Assembly: GCA_052090825.1 (NCBI GenBank)
Contig: JBQDBK010000001.1
Location: 248,001-312,000, forward strand
DNA from: JBQDBK01 sp052090825
GTDB lineage: Bacteria > Bacillota > Clostridia > Tissierellales > Peptoniphilaceae
Length of the DNA stretch: 64,000 nucleotides
Reading direction: 5' to 3'
Shown piece by piece: positions 26,664-35,874 of the stretch (positions within the stretch are counted from its first letter, which is position 1; each line of letters opens with the position of its first letter). The notes below the pieces were generated by a model, which was not told where the DNA came from, searched no databases, and saw only the letters and a program-made list of their open reading frames with translations. The position numbers and the translations under genes were made by a program.

Positions 26664-27469
26664 TAAATCACCTTTATTATATTTTTTAAATATTCTGAAA
26701 ACTTATCTTTTATTTTGCCTGATACTTCTATAACTTCCTGATGATTTAGTTCCTTATCTAAAATACCAGCTGCCATATTTGTTATACAAGAAATACCTAA
26801 AACTTCAACACCTTTATATCTTGCAAGTATAACTTCAGGTACTGTACTCATTCCAACGCTATCTGCTCCAAGTATTCCTGCTAATTTAACTTCAGAAGGC
26901 GTCTCATAAGTTGGCCCTGTAAACCACATATAAACTCCTTCTTTTATCTCTAAATCCATATCTATAGCAACTTTTTCTGCTTTATTCCTTAACTCTTTAG
27001 AATATGCATATGTCATATCTAAAAATCTAGGACCATCTCCTATTTCATTAGGCCCTATAAGGGGGTTGAGCCCTGTTATATTGATATGATCTTTAATAAG
27101 CATAATATCTCCTGGCTTAAAAGTCTTATTAACTCCACCACTAGCATTGGTAACTATTAATTTTTCTATACCTAATTCGCATAACACCCTAATAGGATAT
27201 ACAACACTATCTAAACCCTTGCCTTCATAATAGTGAATTCTTCCCTTCATAGCCACAACATCTTTACCAAATATATCACCAAAAATCAACTGAGATTTAT
27301 GTCCTTCTACATCTGATTGAGGAAAGTTAGGAATATCTTTATAATTTATTATATTTTTATTATTTATAAAATCAGTAAAATCTCCTAGTCCTGAACCTAA
27401 TACAATTCCTATTTTAGGTTTATTCTTTATTTTACTTTCTATAAATTTTAAACTATCTTTCATTTTCAT
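26663..27469 (-). CDS. punA: Purine-nucleoside phosphorylase (trimeric, PNP-II type)
   Basis: 268 aa, size of the trimeric human-like PNP. Landmarks: phosphate-binding GIVLGSGLGDF near 22, MKGRIHYYEGKGL near 75, VTNASGGVN near 107, and the purine-site glutamate region MWFTGPTYETPSEVK with MSTVPEVILA. It converts inosine, guanosine and deoxy forms to base plus ribose-1-phosphate. Shares its first base with pdp's start region and overlaps nudF by 17 bp. Confidence 0.93.
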   Translation of the reverse strand: MKMKDSLKFIESKIKNKPKIGIVLGSGLGDFTDFINNKNIINYKDIPNFPQSDVEGHKSQLIFGDIFGKDVVAMKGRIHYYEGKGLDSVVYPIRVLCELGIEKLIVTNASGGVNKTFKPGDIMLIKDHINITGLNPLIGPNEIGDGPRFLDMTYAYSKELRNKAEKVAIDMDLEIKEGVYMWFTGPTYETPSEVKLAGILGADSVGMSTVPEVILARYKGVEVLGISCITNMAAGILDKELNHQEVIEVSGKIKDKFSEYLKNIIKVI

Positions 27470-28004
27470 TTTTCAACCTTAAATTCTCATAAAAAAGAAT
27501 ACCAGCTATGGTTTTTGAATCTATTATTTCCCCAAGCTCTATCATTTTTATAGCTTCATTAAGGGGTAATTTTATTAAGTCTATAAATTCATCTTCATCC
27601 ATATTTTGCTTTGTCTTTCTTAAACCTTTAGCTGAGAAAATATAAATTTTTTCATCGCAAAATCCTGGCGTAGCATAAAATTCTATTAAATATTCTAAAT
27701 TATCCGAAACATAGCCTGTTTCTTCCTCCAGTTCTCTAATAGCACATTCTTTTGGACTCTCACCTATTTCTAAAATTCCTGCTGGTATTTCGTAAAGAAC
27801 TTTTTCTACAGCTTTTCTATACTGTTTTACTAATAAAATTTCTTCATCATCATTAATTGCAATAATTCCTATAGCTGGTTCATGGTGAATTATTTCTCTT
27901 TTAGAATATTTTTTATTAGGTAATTCAACAGTTTCTACTTTAAGACTTAATATTTTCCCATCATAAATCTTATCTGTTTTTATTGTTCTTTCAACATTTT
28001 CCAT
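27453..28004 (-). CDS. nudF: ADP-ribose pyrophosphatase (NUDIX)
   Basis: 183 aa NUDIX hydrolase of the NudF type. The Nudix box runs GILEIGESPKECAIRELEEETG (about 89-110, glycine and RELEEE core intact), preceded by the HHEPAIGIIAI strand typical of ADP-ribose hydrolases. It would turn ADP-ribose into AMP and ribose-5-phosphate, fitting next to two nucleoside phosphorylases. Start overlaps recN by 14 bp and uses AAGGAG. Confidence 0.9.
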   Translation of the reverse strand: MENVERTIKTDKIYDGKILSLKVETVELPNKKYSKREIIHHEPAIGIIAINDDEEILLVKQYRKAVEKVLYEIPAGILEIGESPKECAIRELEEETGYVSDNLEYLIEFYATPGFCDEKIYIFSAKGLRKTKQNMDEDEFIDLIKLPLNEAIKMIELGEIIDSKTIAGILFYENLRLKNENER

Positions 28005-29676
28005 GCTTATTCTCCTTTTTAGTTAGCATTTCTTTAGCCGCTTTTAATTCTGCTTCTGTTATATCTATTCCTCCTATTAACCTTGCCAATTCTTTGATCC
28101 TATCTTCTGTTTTAAGTTTTCTAATATTTGAAACAGTTTTATTTTCATCTTGAATCTTTTCTATTACATAGTGATAATCTGCAATAGAAACAATTTGTGG
28201 AAGATGAGATATAGCTATCACCTGTGTATTTTTAGATATTTCTTTTATTTTATCTCCTACAATTTGGGCTGTAATACCACTTATACCAGTATCAATTTCA
28301 TCAAATACTAAAGTTTGAATTTTATCTTTCTTTGCTATAATACTTTTAAAAGCTAACATAATTCTACTCATTTCTCCCCCAGAAGCAATCTGAGATAAAG
28401 ATTTAAAATCTTCTCCTAAATTTGTAGTAATCATAAATTCTATATTATCAATTCCATCTTTTCCTAAAGGCTTTACACTAAAATTAACTCTAAAATCTCC
28501 ATTTTTAATATTTAATTCTCTTAATTCTTTTTTTAACTTAAACTCTAAATTTTCAGCAATAATTTTTCTATTAGCTGAGATTTTTTCTGCTAGACCTAAA
28601 GCTTTACTTCTAAGTTCACTTATCTTTTTAGTTAGTCTTTGCATTTCTTCTTCGAAATTCTCTAAAAAACTATACCTTTTTTTTATTGAATCTAAATAAT
28701 TATATATTTCATCAACAGTATTTCCATATTTCTTTTTTAAATTATTTACTGTATTAAGCCTATTTTCTAGTTCTACTAATCTTTGAGAGTCACACTCAAA
28801 AGAAGATAAACGATTTTCTATCTCAAAAGATATATCCCTTAACCTAAACTTTATATCTATTATTTCATTATAATTATCTTCAATTGAAGAATCATATTTC
28901 AATACATTTGACAATCTACTTACTACTTGATCTAAGAGGTCTTCTATGCTTGCAGAATCGTAACTACTTTTTATCAATCCTTTGGCGATATTTAAATCAT
29001 CTGTTATTTCCGCCATATTATTAGCCCTATTAAATTCTTCTTCTAATTCGAGATTATCTCTATCAGTTAATTCTGCATCTTCTATTTCATTTATTTGATA
29101 TTTTAATAAATCTAATTCTCTGTCCCTATCTTTATCTCCATAAGACTTATTCTTATAATCTTTTTCCAAATTTGATAATACATTCATATCATCTTTTAAT
29201 TCACTTAATAATTTTTTATGATTGTCATCCCCAAAAGAATCTATTAAAATTTTTTGATTATTTAAATTCATAATAGATATGCTTTCATGTTGGGCAAATA
29301 TATCTATTAACTTTGTAGATATCTTACTTAATACTGACTTAGTAATAGTTCTACCATTAATTTTAGTTATTGATGGTCTATCAAGTTTTATTTCTTTTGA
29401 AATTACTATAAGATCTCCACTTTCTATACTATTTTCTTCAAATAATGTATATAAGTCTTTATTGTAATTGGTAAAAATAGCTTCTATGTAAGCATAGTCT
29501 TTACCTTTTTTTATAATATCTTTGCTCACCCTCTGTCCTAGGACAATTGAAAGAGCATCTATAATAATAGATTTACCTGAACCAGTTTCTCCAGTAAGTA
29601 CATTTAATCCATTTCCAAATTCTACTCTTAAATCTTCTATTATTGCAAAATTTTTTATACTTAGTTCAAGTAACAT
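27991..29676 (-). CDS. recN: DNA repair protein RecN
   Basis: SMC-like ATPase for double-strand break repair, 561 aa. Walker A VLTGETGSGKSIIIDAL is near 28-44, then two coiled-coil arms (about 150-220 and 300-370). The ABC signature LSQIASGGEMSRIMLAFK lies near 427 and Walker B with D-loop VFDEIDTGISG near 460. Full length. Located between tlyA and nudF as in the common tlyA-(argR)-recN order; argR is absent here. Confidence 0.96.
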   Translation of the reverse strand: MLLELSIKNFAIIEDLRVEFGNGLNVLTGETGSGKSIIIDALSIVLGQRVSKDIIKKGKDYAYIEAIFTNYNKDLYTLFEENSIESGDLIVISKEIKLDRPSITKINGRTITKSVLSKISTKLIDIFAQHESISIMNLNNQKILIDSFGDDNHKKLLSELKDDMNVLSNLEKDYKNKSYGDKDRDRELDLLKYQINEIEDAELTDRDNLELEEEFNRANNMAEITDDLNIAKGLIKSSYDSASIEDLLDQVVSRLSNVLKYDSSIEDNYNEIIDIKFRLRDISFEIENRLSSFECDSQRLVELENRLNTVNNLKKKYGNTVDEIYNYLDSIKKRYSFLENFEEEMQRLTKKISELRSKALGLAEKISANRKIIAENLEFKLKKELRELNIKNGDFRVNFSVKPLGKDGIDNIEFMITTNLGEDFKSLSQIASGGEMSRIMLAFKSIIAKKDKIQTLVFDEIDTGISGITAQIVGDKIKEISKNTQVIAISHLPQIVSIADYHYVIEKIQDENKTVSNIRKLKTEDRIKELARLIGGIDITEAELKAAKEMLTKKENKHGKC

Positions 29677-29684
29677 ATAATCAC

Positions 29685-30476
29685 CTACATTGCTATACTT
29701 TCTTTAATTAATTCATCTAAATTATAATCAATATCTTCTAAGCTAGACTTTTCTAAGTATATTAAGAACTCTATATTCCCAGTAGCTCCTTTTATAGGAG
29801 AATGAGTTAATCCTAATATTCTTAAATTAAGAGATTTGGCTAAATTTATTATTTTTATTAATACTTCTTTGTGAACATTACTATCTCTTATAATGCCTTT
29901 TTTCCCAACTTTTTCTCTTCCAGCTTCAAATTGAGGTTTTATTAAAGCAATTATTTGACCATTTTCCATTAATAAATCTACAGCTTTGGGCAAAACTAAT
30001 TCTAAGGAAATAAAGCTAACATCTATAGAAGCAAAGTCTATATCTTCTTCAATCTTACTTGTATCAAATAGTCTTATATTTGTTCTTTCCATAGATATTA
30101 CCCTATCATCAATTCTTAAACTATAATCTAATTGATTATACCCAACATCGATAGCATATACTCTTTTAGCTCCATTTAATAACATGCAATGAGTAAATCC
30201 TCCAGTTGATGCTCCAATGTCAACACAAGTTTTATTTTTTAAATTAATTTTATAGACTTCAATGGCTTTTTCTAATTTAAAACCACCTCTACTAACATAC
30301 TTAAGAGAATTAGATTTTATTATTATGTCTGATTCAAGATCTAAAAGTTCCCCAGCCTTTGAAACTCTTTCTGTTCCTATAAAAACTTCTCCACTCATTA
30401 TAAGTCTTTTTGCTTTTTCTCTAGAACTAACTAATCCTTTTTCTACTAATAAAAGATCCGCTCTAATTTTTGGCAT
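29685..30476 (-). CDS. tlyA: TlyA family rRNA 2'-O-methyltransferase / S4 protein
   Basis: 263 aa. An S4 RNA-binding domain (about 1-65, RADLLLVEKGLVSSREKAKRLIMSG) is followed by an FtsJ-like methyltransferase domain with VDIGASTGGFTHCMLLNGA near 84 and the catalytic-region lysine in ALIKPQFEAGR near 180. Characterised homologues methylate 16S and 23S rRNA (2'-O-methyl cytidines, capreomycin sensitivity); the old name haemolysin A is probably misleading. TAATG overlap with ispA. Confidence 0.92.
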   Translation of the reverse strand: MPKIRADLLLVEKGLVSSREKAKRLIMSGEVFIGTERVSKAGELLDLESDIIIKSNSLKYVSRGGFKLEKAIEVYKINLKNKTCVDIGASTGGFTHCMLLNGAKRVYAIDVGYNQLDYSLRIDDRVISMERTNIRLFDTSKIEEDIDFASIDVSFISLELVLPKAVDLLMENGQIIALIKPQFEAGREKVGKKGIIRDSNVHKEVLIKIINLAKSLNLRILGLTHSPIKGATGNIEFLIYLEKSSLEDIDYNLDELIKESIAM

Positions 30477-31333
30477 TATTTACTCCTATTCATCAATTTG
30501 TTGGCATAATATTCAAGCTCACTTGTATCATGATCTATATTCTTTAATTCTTTTTTAGCTCTTTCTGTTAAAGAAGCAATCCTTAAATTAAGATCTTCAA
30601 CGGAATTAAATTTTAATATAGTATTTTTTTCCTTTTTCTTATCTAGGTCTTTATCTAAAATATCATCTTTTATTTGATAAGAAATCCCTATGCAATTTGA
30701 AAATTCTTCTAAAGCTGCTACTTCTGAATCAGTTGCCCCTGCAAGTATAGCTCCACTTACAATAGCTGCTCTTAATAAGGTTGCTGTTTTTAGTTTATAC
30801 ATAGATTCACAAATTTCTAAACTCATATCCTCTTCAAAATCTAAATCTATTACCTGTCCGCCTATCATTCCATGAACTCCGGAAGCATAAAAAATATATT
30901 TCATAGCTTTTATTGCTCTTTTCAAATCATCTAAATCTTCATATGCTTCTAGTTCTCTTGTCAAAAGTTCCATAGACATATTTAAAAGACCATCACCTGC
31001 TAATATAGCAATTGCTTCAGAGTATACTTTATGATTAGTAGGCTTACCTCTTCTAATATCATCATCATCCATAGCCGGCAAATCATCATGTATTAAAGAA
31101 TAAGTATGAATTAGCTCAATTGCAGCTGCAAAAGGAAGTGCTTTACTATAATCCTTTGAGTCCGACATAGCTATATAAGTTATTAGACAAAGCAAAGGTC
31201 TTATCCTTTTACCACCTGATGATAGCGAATAAGTCATAGATTCGTATACTTTCTTTTGATATTCATCCGCTGCTGTAAAATTCTTATATATATAATTATC
31301 TAATTCTGATATTAATTCACTATAATCTCTCAT
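30476..31333 (-). CDS. ispA: Polyprenyl synthetase, farnesyl diphosphate synthase type
   Basis: 285 aa all-helical prenyltransferase that elongates DMAPP with IPP to geranyl or farnesyl diphosphate. First aspartate-rich motif DDLPAMDDDDIRRGK (near 84-98), lysine/arginine site GGKRIRPLL (near 44), second aspartate motif YQIKDDILD (near 224). It links to the MEP-pathway ispH/rpsA gene. I choose the ATG at 31331-31333 because GGTGA precedes it by 5 nt; an ATG four codons earlier lies within that ribosome site. Overlaps xseB by 14 bp, the usual xseA-xseB-ispA order. Confidence 0.93.
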   Translation of the reverse strand: MRDYSELISELDNYIYKNFTAADEYQKKVYESMTYSLSSGGKRIRPLLCLITYIAMSDSKDYSKALPFAAAIELIHTYSLIHDDLPAMDDDDIRRGKPTNHKVYSEAIAILAGDGLLNMSMELLTRELEAYEDLDDLKRAIKAMKYIFYASGVHGMIGGQVIDLDFEEDMSLEICESMYKLKTATLLRAAIVSGAILAGATDSEVAALEEFSNCIGISYQIKDDILDKDLDKKKEKNTILKFNSVEDLNLRIASLTERAKKELKNIDHDTSELEYYANKLMNRSK

Positions 31334-31556
31334 CCAAGTCACCATAAATAAAATCTTTTTTTTGAATTTTAGATTCTTCTTCCATTAAGATTTTTACCTT
31401 TCCTTCATATTCATTTAAAATTTTAGAGCATTCTTTATATAGCTTTAATCCTTCTTCATATTTATTTATAGATTCCTCTAAAGAAATATCATCTGATTGC
31501 AAATCTTCAACTATTTTTTCCAGTTTAGCATAGGAACTTTCATATGTTTCACTCAC
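31320..31556 (-). CDS. xseB: Exodeoxyribonuclease VII small subunit
   Basis: 78 aa from a GTG start at 31554-31556 that lies 5 nt after AGAGGTGA; this start is inside the end of xseA (8-bp overlap). Typical short helical hairpin: YAKLEKIVEDLQSDDISLEESINKYEEG then the LYKECSKIL helix. It binds several copies per XseA and is needed for activity. Confidence 0.92.
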   Translation of the reverse strand: MSETYESSYAKLEKIVEDLQSDDISLEESINKYEEGLKLYKECSKILNEYEGKVKILMEEESKIQKKDFIYGDLDERL

Positions 31557-32934
31557 TTTTATCACCTCTTATTTTTACACTTCTTACATCAGAAATAACT
31601 TGACCATCTTCAAAATTAATAGATATCTTATCTCTTTCTTTTAAGCTTGAAGCATTTATTATAAGTTTATCAAATTCATCTTTTATATAAACCTTAGGAA
31701 AAGTTGTACTTTTATTTAAATCTAAATATAAGTATTGTAAATTATATTTCTTTTCCCTAAAAATCTTTAATAAAGATTCTTCTAATTTATCTTTTAAATT
31801 TTTTAATTCATCTACTCTTATTTCTGAACTCTTTAAACTATATTTTAAATCTTGTAACTTATCTTCTAAAAAATATTCTTTAGTTTTTAGATTTTCTTTA
31901 AAATTTCTATTTAAATTAACATATAATGAATTCAAATCAAATTTCAAAGTATTTAACTTATAAGAATCATTCTTTAAGGATAGTAATACTGATTTCATCT
32001 TATTTTTGTTATCACTTATTTCATTGAAAATTCTTCTACTTACAGAATCAAAGTTTTTATTTAACTTTAACTTTTCTTTTTCTATCTTATTTTCTATAAT
32101 TCTATCCATTTTATTTTTTAGAAGATAGAGGGAATTATTTAAATCTTCCTTACTCATAGATACTAGTTCAGCTGCAGCAGATGGAGTGGGGGCTCTTAAA
32201 TCACTTACAAAATCGGTAATTACATAATCAATTTCATGTCCTATAGCTGAAATTATAGGCGTTTCAGATTTATAAATTTCTCTAGCCAAACTCTCATCAT
32301 TAAAAGAAAATAATTCTTCTATTGACCCTCCTCCTCTCGTTACTATTATAACGTCAACAGAATTTTCAGAAAAATACTTTATGCCATCTATTACCCCACT
32401 GACTGCTTGACTTCCCTGAACATTGGAGGGAAATATACTTATATCTATGGCATTATTTCTTCTTTTTATTATGTTTAATATATCTCTGATTGCAGCTCCT
32501 GTGGGGGAAGTTATTATACCAATTTCTTTAGGGAAAAATGGTATCTTCTTTTTATTATTTTCATCAAATAAACCTTCTTTATACAAAACTTCTTTTAAAG
32601 CTAGATATTTTTCATAAAGATTACCTACTCCTAATATTTTAATTTCGCGTATGTATATATTTAAAATGCCATCTCTTTCATATAAAGAAATAGAACCTCT
32701 AACCTCTACATTATCACCATTTTTAGGACTAATCTTCATATTGGCGGCATCATTAGAATAAATTATACCATTTATTCTTGCAGATTTATCTTTCAAGCTT
32801 AGATATATATTTCCATTAGAATGTTCCTTATAGTTAGATACTTCTCCTTCTACTGAAATATCACTCAAAAGATAGTCCATGGCAATATACTTCTTTATAT
32901 ATTTATTTAATTCACTTACCTTTATTACACTCAT
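31549..32934 (-). CDS. xseA: Exodeoxyribonuclease VII large subunit
   Basis: 461 aa single-strand-specific exonuclease subunit. An N-terminal OB fold (about 1-100; VEGEVSNYKEHSNGNIYLSLKD) is followed by the catalytic domain with GIITSPTGAAIRDI, VIIVTRGGGSIEELFSFNDE and GHEIDYVITDFVSDLRAPTPSAAAE. Long coiled-coil segments (about 275-400) follow. The ATG at 32932-32934 lies 4 nt from AAGGGTGA; a TTG one codon earlier is less likely. A GC-containing hairpin separates it from nusB. Confidence 0.95.
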   Translation of the reverse strand: MSVIKVSELNKYIKKYIAMDYLLSDISVEGEVSNYKEHSNGNIYLSLKDKSARINGIIYSNDAANMKISPKNGDNVEVRGSISLYERDGILNIYIREIKILGVGNLYEKYLALKEVLYKEGLFDENNKKKIPFFPKEIGIITSPTGAAIRDILNIIKRRNNAIDISIFPSNVQGSQAVSGVIDGIKYFSENSVDVIIVTRGGGSIEELFSFNDESLAREIYKSETPIISAIGHEIDYVITDFVSDLRAPTPSAAAELVSMSKEDLNNSLYLLKNKMDRIIENKIEKEKLKLNKNFDSVSRRIFNEISDNKNKMKSVLLSLKNDSYKLNTLKFDLNSLYVNLNRNFKENLKTKEYFLEDKLQDLKYSLKSSEIRVDELKNLKDKLEESLLKIFREKKYNLQYLYLDLNKSTTFPKVYIKDEFDKLIINASSLKERDKISINFEDGQVISDVRSVKIRGDKSE

Positions 32935-32956
32935 CAAATCACCCTTAAAGAAGAAC

Positions 32957-32975
32957 CGAGAGCTTTACGCTCTCG
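32957..32975 (-). terminator. Short hairpin between nusB and xseA
   Basis: CGAGAGC-TTTAC-GCTCTCG, a 7-bp GC-rich perfect stem right after the nusB stop, followed on the minus strand by GTTCTTCTTT rather than a clean U tract. It may be a leaky terminator or processing site that sets the ratio of nusB to the downstream genes. Confidence 0.45.
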
Positions 32976-32977
32976 TT

Positions 32978-33382
32978 TTAATTTCCTAGACTCCTATAAA
33001 CACTACCTAGGATACCATTAATAAATTTAGAAGATTCTTTAGATCCATATTTTTTAGCTATTTCTATAGCTTCATTTATTGATACTTCTCCAGGTATATC
33101 CTCTCTAAATAAAATTTCATATATTGCTATTCTTAATATTGCCCTATCTACATTGGCAAGCCTATTCAAAGACCAACCTTTTAAATTTTTCTTTATTAAA
33201 CTATCAATTTCTTCTCTGTGTTCTAATATATCCGGTATAGTATTTTTTATATACTCTTCTTCATTTTCTTGAAATGAAAAATTTTCTAAAAATAAGTTTA
33301 GACTATCTAAAGAATAGTCCTTGTTTATATCCATTTGAAATAGAATTTGCATTTGTGCTATTCTAGATTTCTTTCTGCTCAT
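32978..33382 (-). CDS. nusB: Transcription antitermination factor NusB
   Basis: 134 aa all-helical RNA-binding protein acting with NusE/S10 at boxA of rRNA operons. Seen: the start SRKKSRIAQMQILFQMD, then RLANVDRAILRIAIYEIL (about 88-105) and the final VSINEAIEIAKKYGSKESSKFINGILG region. Full length. Two bases downstream of the Asp23-family gene, the common asp23-nusB-xseA order. Confidence 0.95.
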   Translation of the reverse strand: MSRKKSRIAQMQILFQMDINKDYSLDSLNLFLENFSFQENEEEYIKNTIPDILEHREEIDSLIKKNLKGWSLNRLANVDRAILRIAIYEILFREDIPGEVSINEAIEIAKKYGSKESSKFINGILGSVYRSLGN

Positions 33383-33383
33383 T

Positions 33384-33764
33384 TTAAGCCTTTACTCTTT
33401 CTTTTTCAGCAACAGCTATACCACTTATATGAACATTGACTTCTACCACTTCAAGATCTGTCATATTTTCAAGAGCTTCTTTAACTTTCTCTTGAACATT
33501 TTTTGCAATCTCTACAATATTTTTACCATATACCACTGTTAAATACATATCAATAATGGCTTCTTTTTCACCGACATTGACTTTAACTCCACGTGCATGA
33601 TTCTTTACCCCAAGCATATCCGTAACACTAGCTTTAAGGTTTGATTGCATTTCCACTACTCCATCTATAGATTCTGCTGCTACAACAGCTATTGTTGCTA
33701 TTACATCATCGGATATTTTTACATTACCGTCACTTTTAGTATCGATTAAATATTTCTCGGCCAT
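33384..33764 (-). CDS. Asp23/Gls24 family envelope stress protein
   Basis: 126 aa from ATG 33762-33764, placed 4-5 nt after GGAGGTG; the frame extends upstream without a ribosome site. The Asp23 domain shows KISDDVIATIAVVAAESIDGVVEM, then VNVGEKEAIIDMYLTVVYG and the C-terminal VVEVNVHISGI. Such proteins form filaments at the membrane in staphylococci; no catalytic function is known. Equivalent to YqhY of Bacillus, whose loss perturbs acetyl-CoA carboxylase. Confidence 0.9.
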   Translation of the reverse strand: MAEKYLIDTKSDGNVKISDDVIATIAVVAAESIDGVVEMQSNLKASVTDMLGVKNHARGVKVNVGEKEAIIDMYLTVVYGKNIVEIAKNVQEKVKEALENMTDLEVVEVNVHISGIAVAEKERVKA

Positions 33765-33880
33765 ATGGCACCTCCGTTTAAAATTCGACATAAATTTGTC
33801 TAATATGTAAGAATTATTATAACAAATTTATCTAATATATTCAATTTATCAATAGATCTATGAATAATATTAAATCATTA

Positions 33881-33912
33881 AAAAAGTTTAAGTATTAATA
33901 CTTAAACTTTTT
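33881..33912 (-). terminator. Perfect 32-nt palindrome, terminator after CD1247-like gene
   Basis: AAAAAGTTTAAGTATT and its exact complement, centre 33896/33897. A/T-rich but with a 16-bp stem and a terminal U tract; it follows the CD1247-like stop by about 18 bp and closes the efp operon. Confidence 0.75.
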
Positions 33913-33930
33913 AAATAATCTAGCTTATAT

Positions 33931-34275
33931 CTATTCTTCTATCTCATTTTCATTGCAACAATCGCAGTCACATTCTCCATCAAAATCTTCATCATAATAT
34001 GAATCATCAAATTCAAAATCATCATCATATATGTCAAAATCATCATAATCATCTAAATTTTCTTCATATACATAATCTTCAAGATCTGATAAATCATCTT
34101 CAATTATTTCAACGAATTCTTCCATTTCTTCTTGTTGATCTTTTATTTCTTCAGCCATTTCTGCAAGGACATCAATAAGTTCAAGCAAGATTCTTCCTTC
34201 TTTAGTTTCTGAATCAATTTCGTAACCTTCTGCTAAACCTTCTAAATAAGCTATTCTATTTATTATATTTTCCAT
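33931..34275 (-). CDS. CD1247-type acidic protein with cysteine-rich tail
   Basis: 114 aa. The N-terminal third (NRIAYLEGLAEGYEIDSETKEGRILLELIDVL) matches the conserved domain found in clostridial CD1247-like proteins. A glutamate/aspartate helix, a long acidic linker and a CDCDCC cluster near 102-107 follow; full-length homologues carry a zinc-ribbon-like end, and here only the cysteine patch remains. Function unknown. It sits 14 bp downstream of efp, as in many Clostridia, and so is co-transcribed with it. Confidence 0.75.
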   Translation of the reverse strand: MENIINRIAYLEGLAEGYEIDSETKEGRILLELIDVLAEMAEEIKDQQEEMEEFVEIIEDDLSDLEDYVYEENLDDYDDFDIYDDDFEFDDSYYDEDFDGECDCDCCNENEIEE

Positions 34276-34289
34276 CTTTATTTATCCTC

Positions 34290-34847
34290 CTACGCTCTAG
34301 ACATGTACTCCCCAGTTCTAGTATCAATTCTAATAATATCTCCCATGTTAATAAAAAGTGGAACATTTAATGTAAATCCTGTTTCAACAGTAGCTGGCTT
34401 AGTTCCTCCTGAAGAAGTATCTCCTTTTACTCCAGGTTCTGTTTGTGTTACTTCTAACTCAACAAAGTTTGCAGGTGAAACTCTAAATGGCTTATTGTCA
34501 TGAAAATTAACTATTGCAGTATCATTTTCTTTCATAAAATTAAGTGCATCCTCTACCATATTTTTTTCCATAGGCATTTGTTCATATGTTTCATTGTCCA
34601 TAAAGTAATATAACTCTCCATCAGTATACAAATACTGCATTTCTTTTGTTTCAATTACTGCTTTTTCAAACTTTTCTGATGGGTTGAATGTAGTATCTTT
34701 AAAACCACCTGTTATAACTGATTTTATTTTAGCTCTAACAAATGCTGCTCCTTTACCAGGTTTAACGTGCTGGAAATCTACAACTTCATATAAATCTCCG
34801 TCCATAATAAAAGTTAAACCTTTTCTAAAATCACCTGCTGTTACCAT
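34290..34847 (-). CDS. efp: Elongation factor P
   Basis: Relieves ribosome stalling at proline runs. 185 aa from ATG 34845-34847 after AGGAGG, exactly the normal family length. The tip loop KPGKGAAFVRAK (near 30) carries the conserved lysine, two OB-like domains follow, and the C-terminus reads GDIIRIDTRTGEYMSR. No modification enzyme (EpmA, EarP, YmfI type) is in the window. Confidence 0.97.
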   Translation of the reverse strand: MVTAGDFRKGLTFIMDGDLYEVVDFQHVKPGKGAAFVRAKIKSVITGGFKDTTFNPSEKFEKAVIETKEMQYLYTDGELYYFMDNETYEQMPMEKNMVEDALNFMKENDTAIVNFHDNKPFRVSPANFVELEVTQTEPGVKGDTSSGGTKPATVETGFTLNVPLFINMGDIIRIDTRTGEYMSRA

Positions 34848-34911
34848 AAATTTACCTCCTAAAATTTCTATCCCCTTAATTATATCAATATAGTCTAATC
34901 CTATCAAGATA

Positions 34912-35874
34912 TTAATTGTGGAATCTGCTACTCTGTATAGATAATATTTTCGGATCTATAAAGTTTTTTAAATATCTTCCATATTTCTCTATTTCTAAAT
35001 AATTATAATTAGATATTAAATTATTCTCTGATATATCCTCTGGGTTTAAAGTTATTCCGCTAACTTCTAAAGTTTTTCTATTCTCAATATATTCTATTGG
35101 TCTTCTCAAAAATAAAATTCCCTTAAGATTTGCAGACTCATTTAAGTAAATATTTGAAACATCTAATATTCCTCTTAATAAAATTTTATTTTCGAATACC
35201 AGATTTCCACTATCTTGTTTTATATATACGCTATTAGACCTATTAAATCTAGCTACTTCTATTTTTTCAATATTTTCATCATTAATATTCTCTTTCTCTA
35301 CTTCAGTATATATCATATTATAGATTCCTTCATTTTTAATATAATAATTTTTATCATCCAAAATTATTTCTTTTATTTTATCAGTATTTTCTATGTTCTC
35401 ATTATTAAAAAAATTTTTAAGTTTATCTATATCTTCTTTATCTACTACCCTAGAATTAATAACTCCTAATTTCTTAGTATATATTTCATTTATCATACTA
35501 CCATAAGCATAACAATCTTCTTCTATATCTTTATACTTTATTATTGTTTCTAGTGAAAACCCACTTTTAATTTTTTTATTTTCTTTTCTCAATTGAAGTT
35601 TTTCAACACTTAAATTTTCTATATTAGGATTTATATTTAAATCCCATTTATCTTGTTTTGAAAAAAACAAATTTTTTATATTCTCTACAAATTTTTTATC
35701 ATTTATAGCAATATTAAGAACAGATTCAGCATAGCACTCAGATTGTATAGAATCTAATTCCTTAGAATAAATAAAAGAATTATTACTAAAACTGCTTAAA
35801 AGACCTGTCACTATTACTAATAAAAAACTTATAATTATTATTGTTACTATATATGTATAGGCTTTAACTTTCAT
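34912..35874 (-). CDS. PilX-like membrane-anchored protein of pilin cluster, unknown
   Basis: 320 aa with one N-terminal membrane helix (about 8-30) and an otherwise extracytoplasmic, asparagine- and lysine-rich body with no known motif. The N-terminus lacks the G-F-T-L-x-E prepilin signature. Position at the end of a set of prepilin genes and the single-anchor architecture suggest a PilX/GspK-like minor subunit or assembly factor. The C-terminal part resembles the beta-helical RGILDVSNIYLNESANLKGILF pattern of polymer-like surface proteins. Start overlaps the upstream prepilin gene by 4 bp. Confidence 0.5.
   Translation of the reverse strand: MKVKAYTYIVTIIIISFLLVIVTGLLSSFSNNSFIYSKELDSIQSECYAESVLNIAINDKKFVENIKNLFFSKQDKWDLNINPNIENLSVEKLQLRKENKKIKSGFSLETIIKYKDIEEDCYAYGSMINEIYTKKLGVINSRVVDKEDIDKLKNFFNNENIENTDKIKEIILDDKNYYIKNEGIYNMIYTEVEKENINDENIEKIEVARFNRSNSVYIKQDSGNLVFENKILLRGILDVSNIYLNESANLKGILFLRRPIEYIENRKTLEVSGITLNPEDISENNLISNYNYLEIEKYGRYLKNFIDPKILSIQSSRFHN

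Noticed and set aside
29685..30476. Haemolysin role for TlyA
   Set aside because: The S4 plus FtsJ-like methyltransferase architecture indicates RNA modification; no pore-forming features.
33931..34275. Acidic Asp/Glu repeats as a calcium-binding repeat array
   Set aside because: No regular spacing or EF-hand/RTX motif; composition bias only, and the N-terminus matches the CD1247-type domain.
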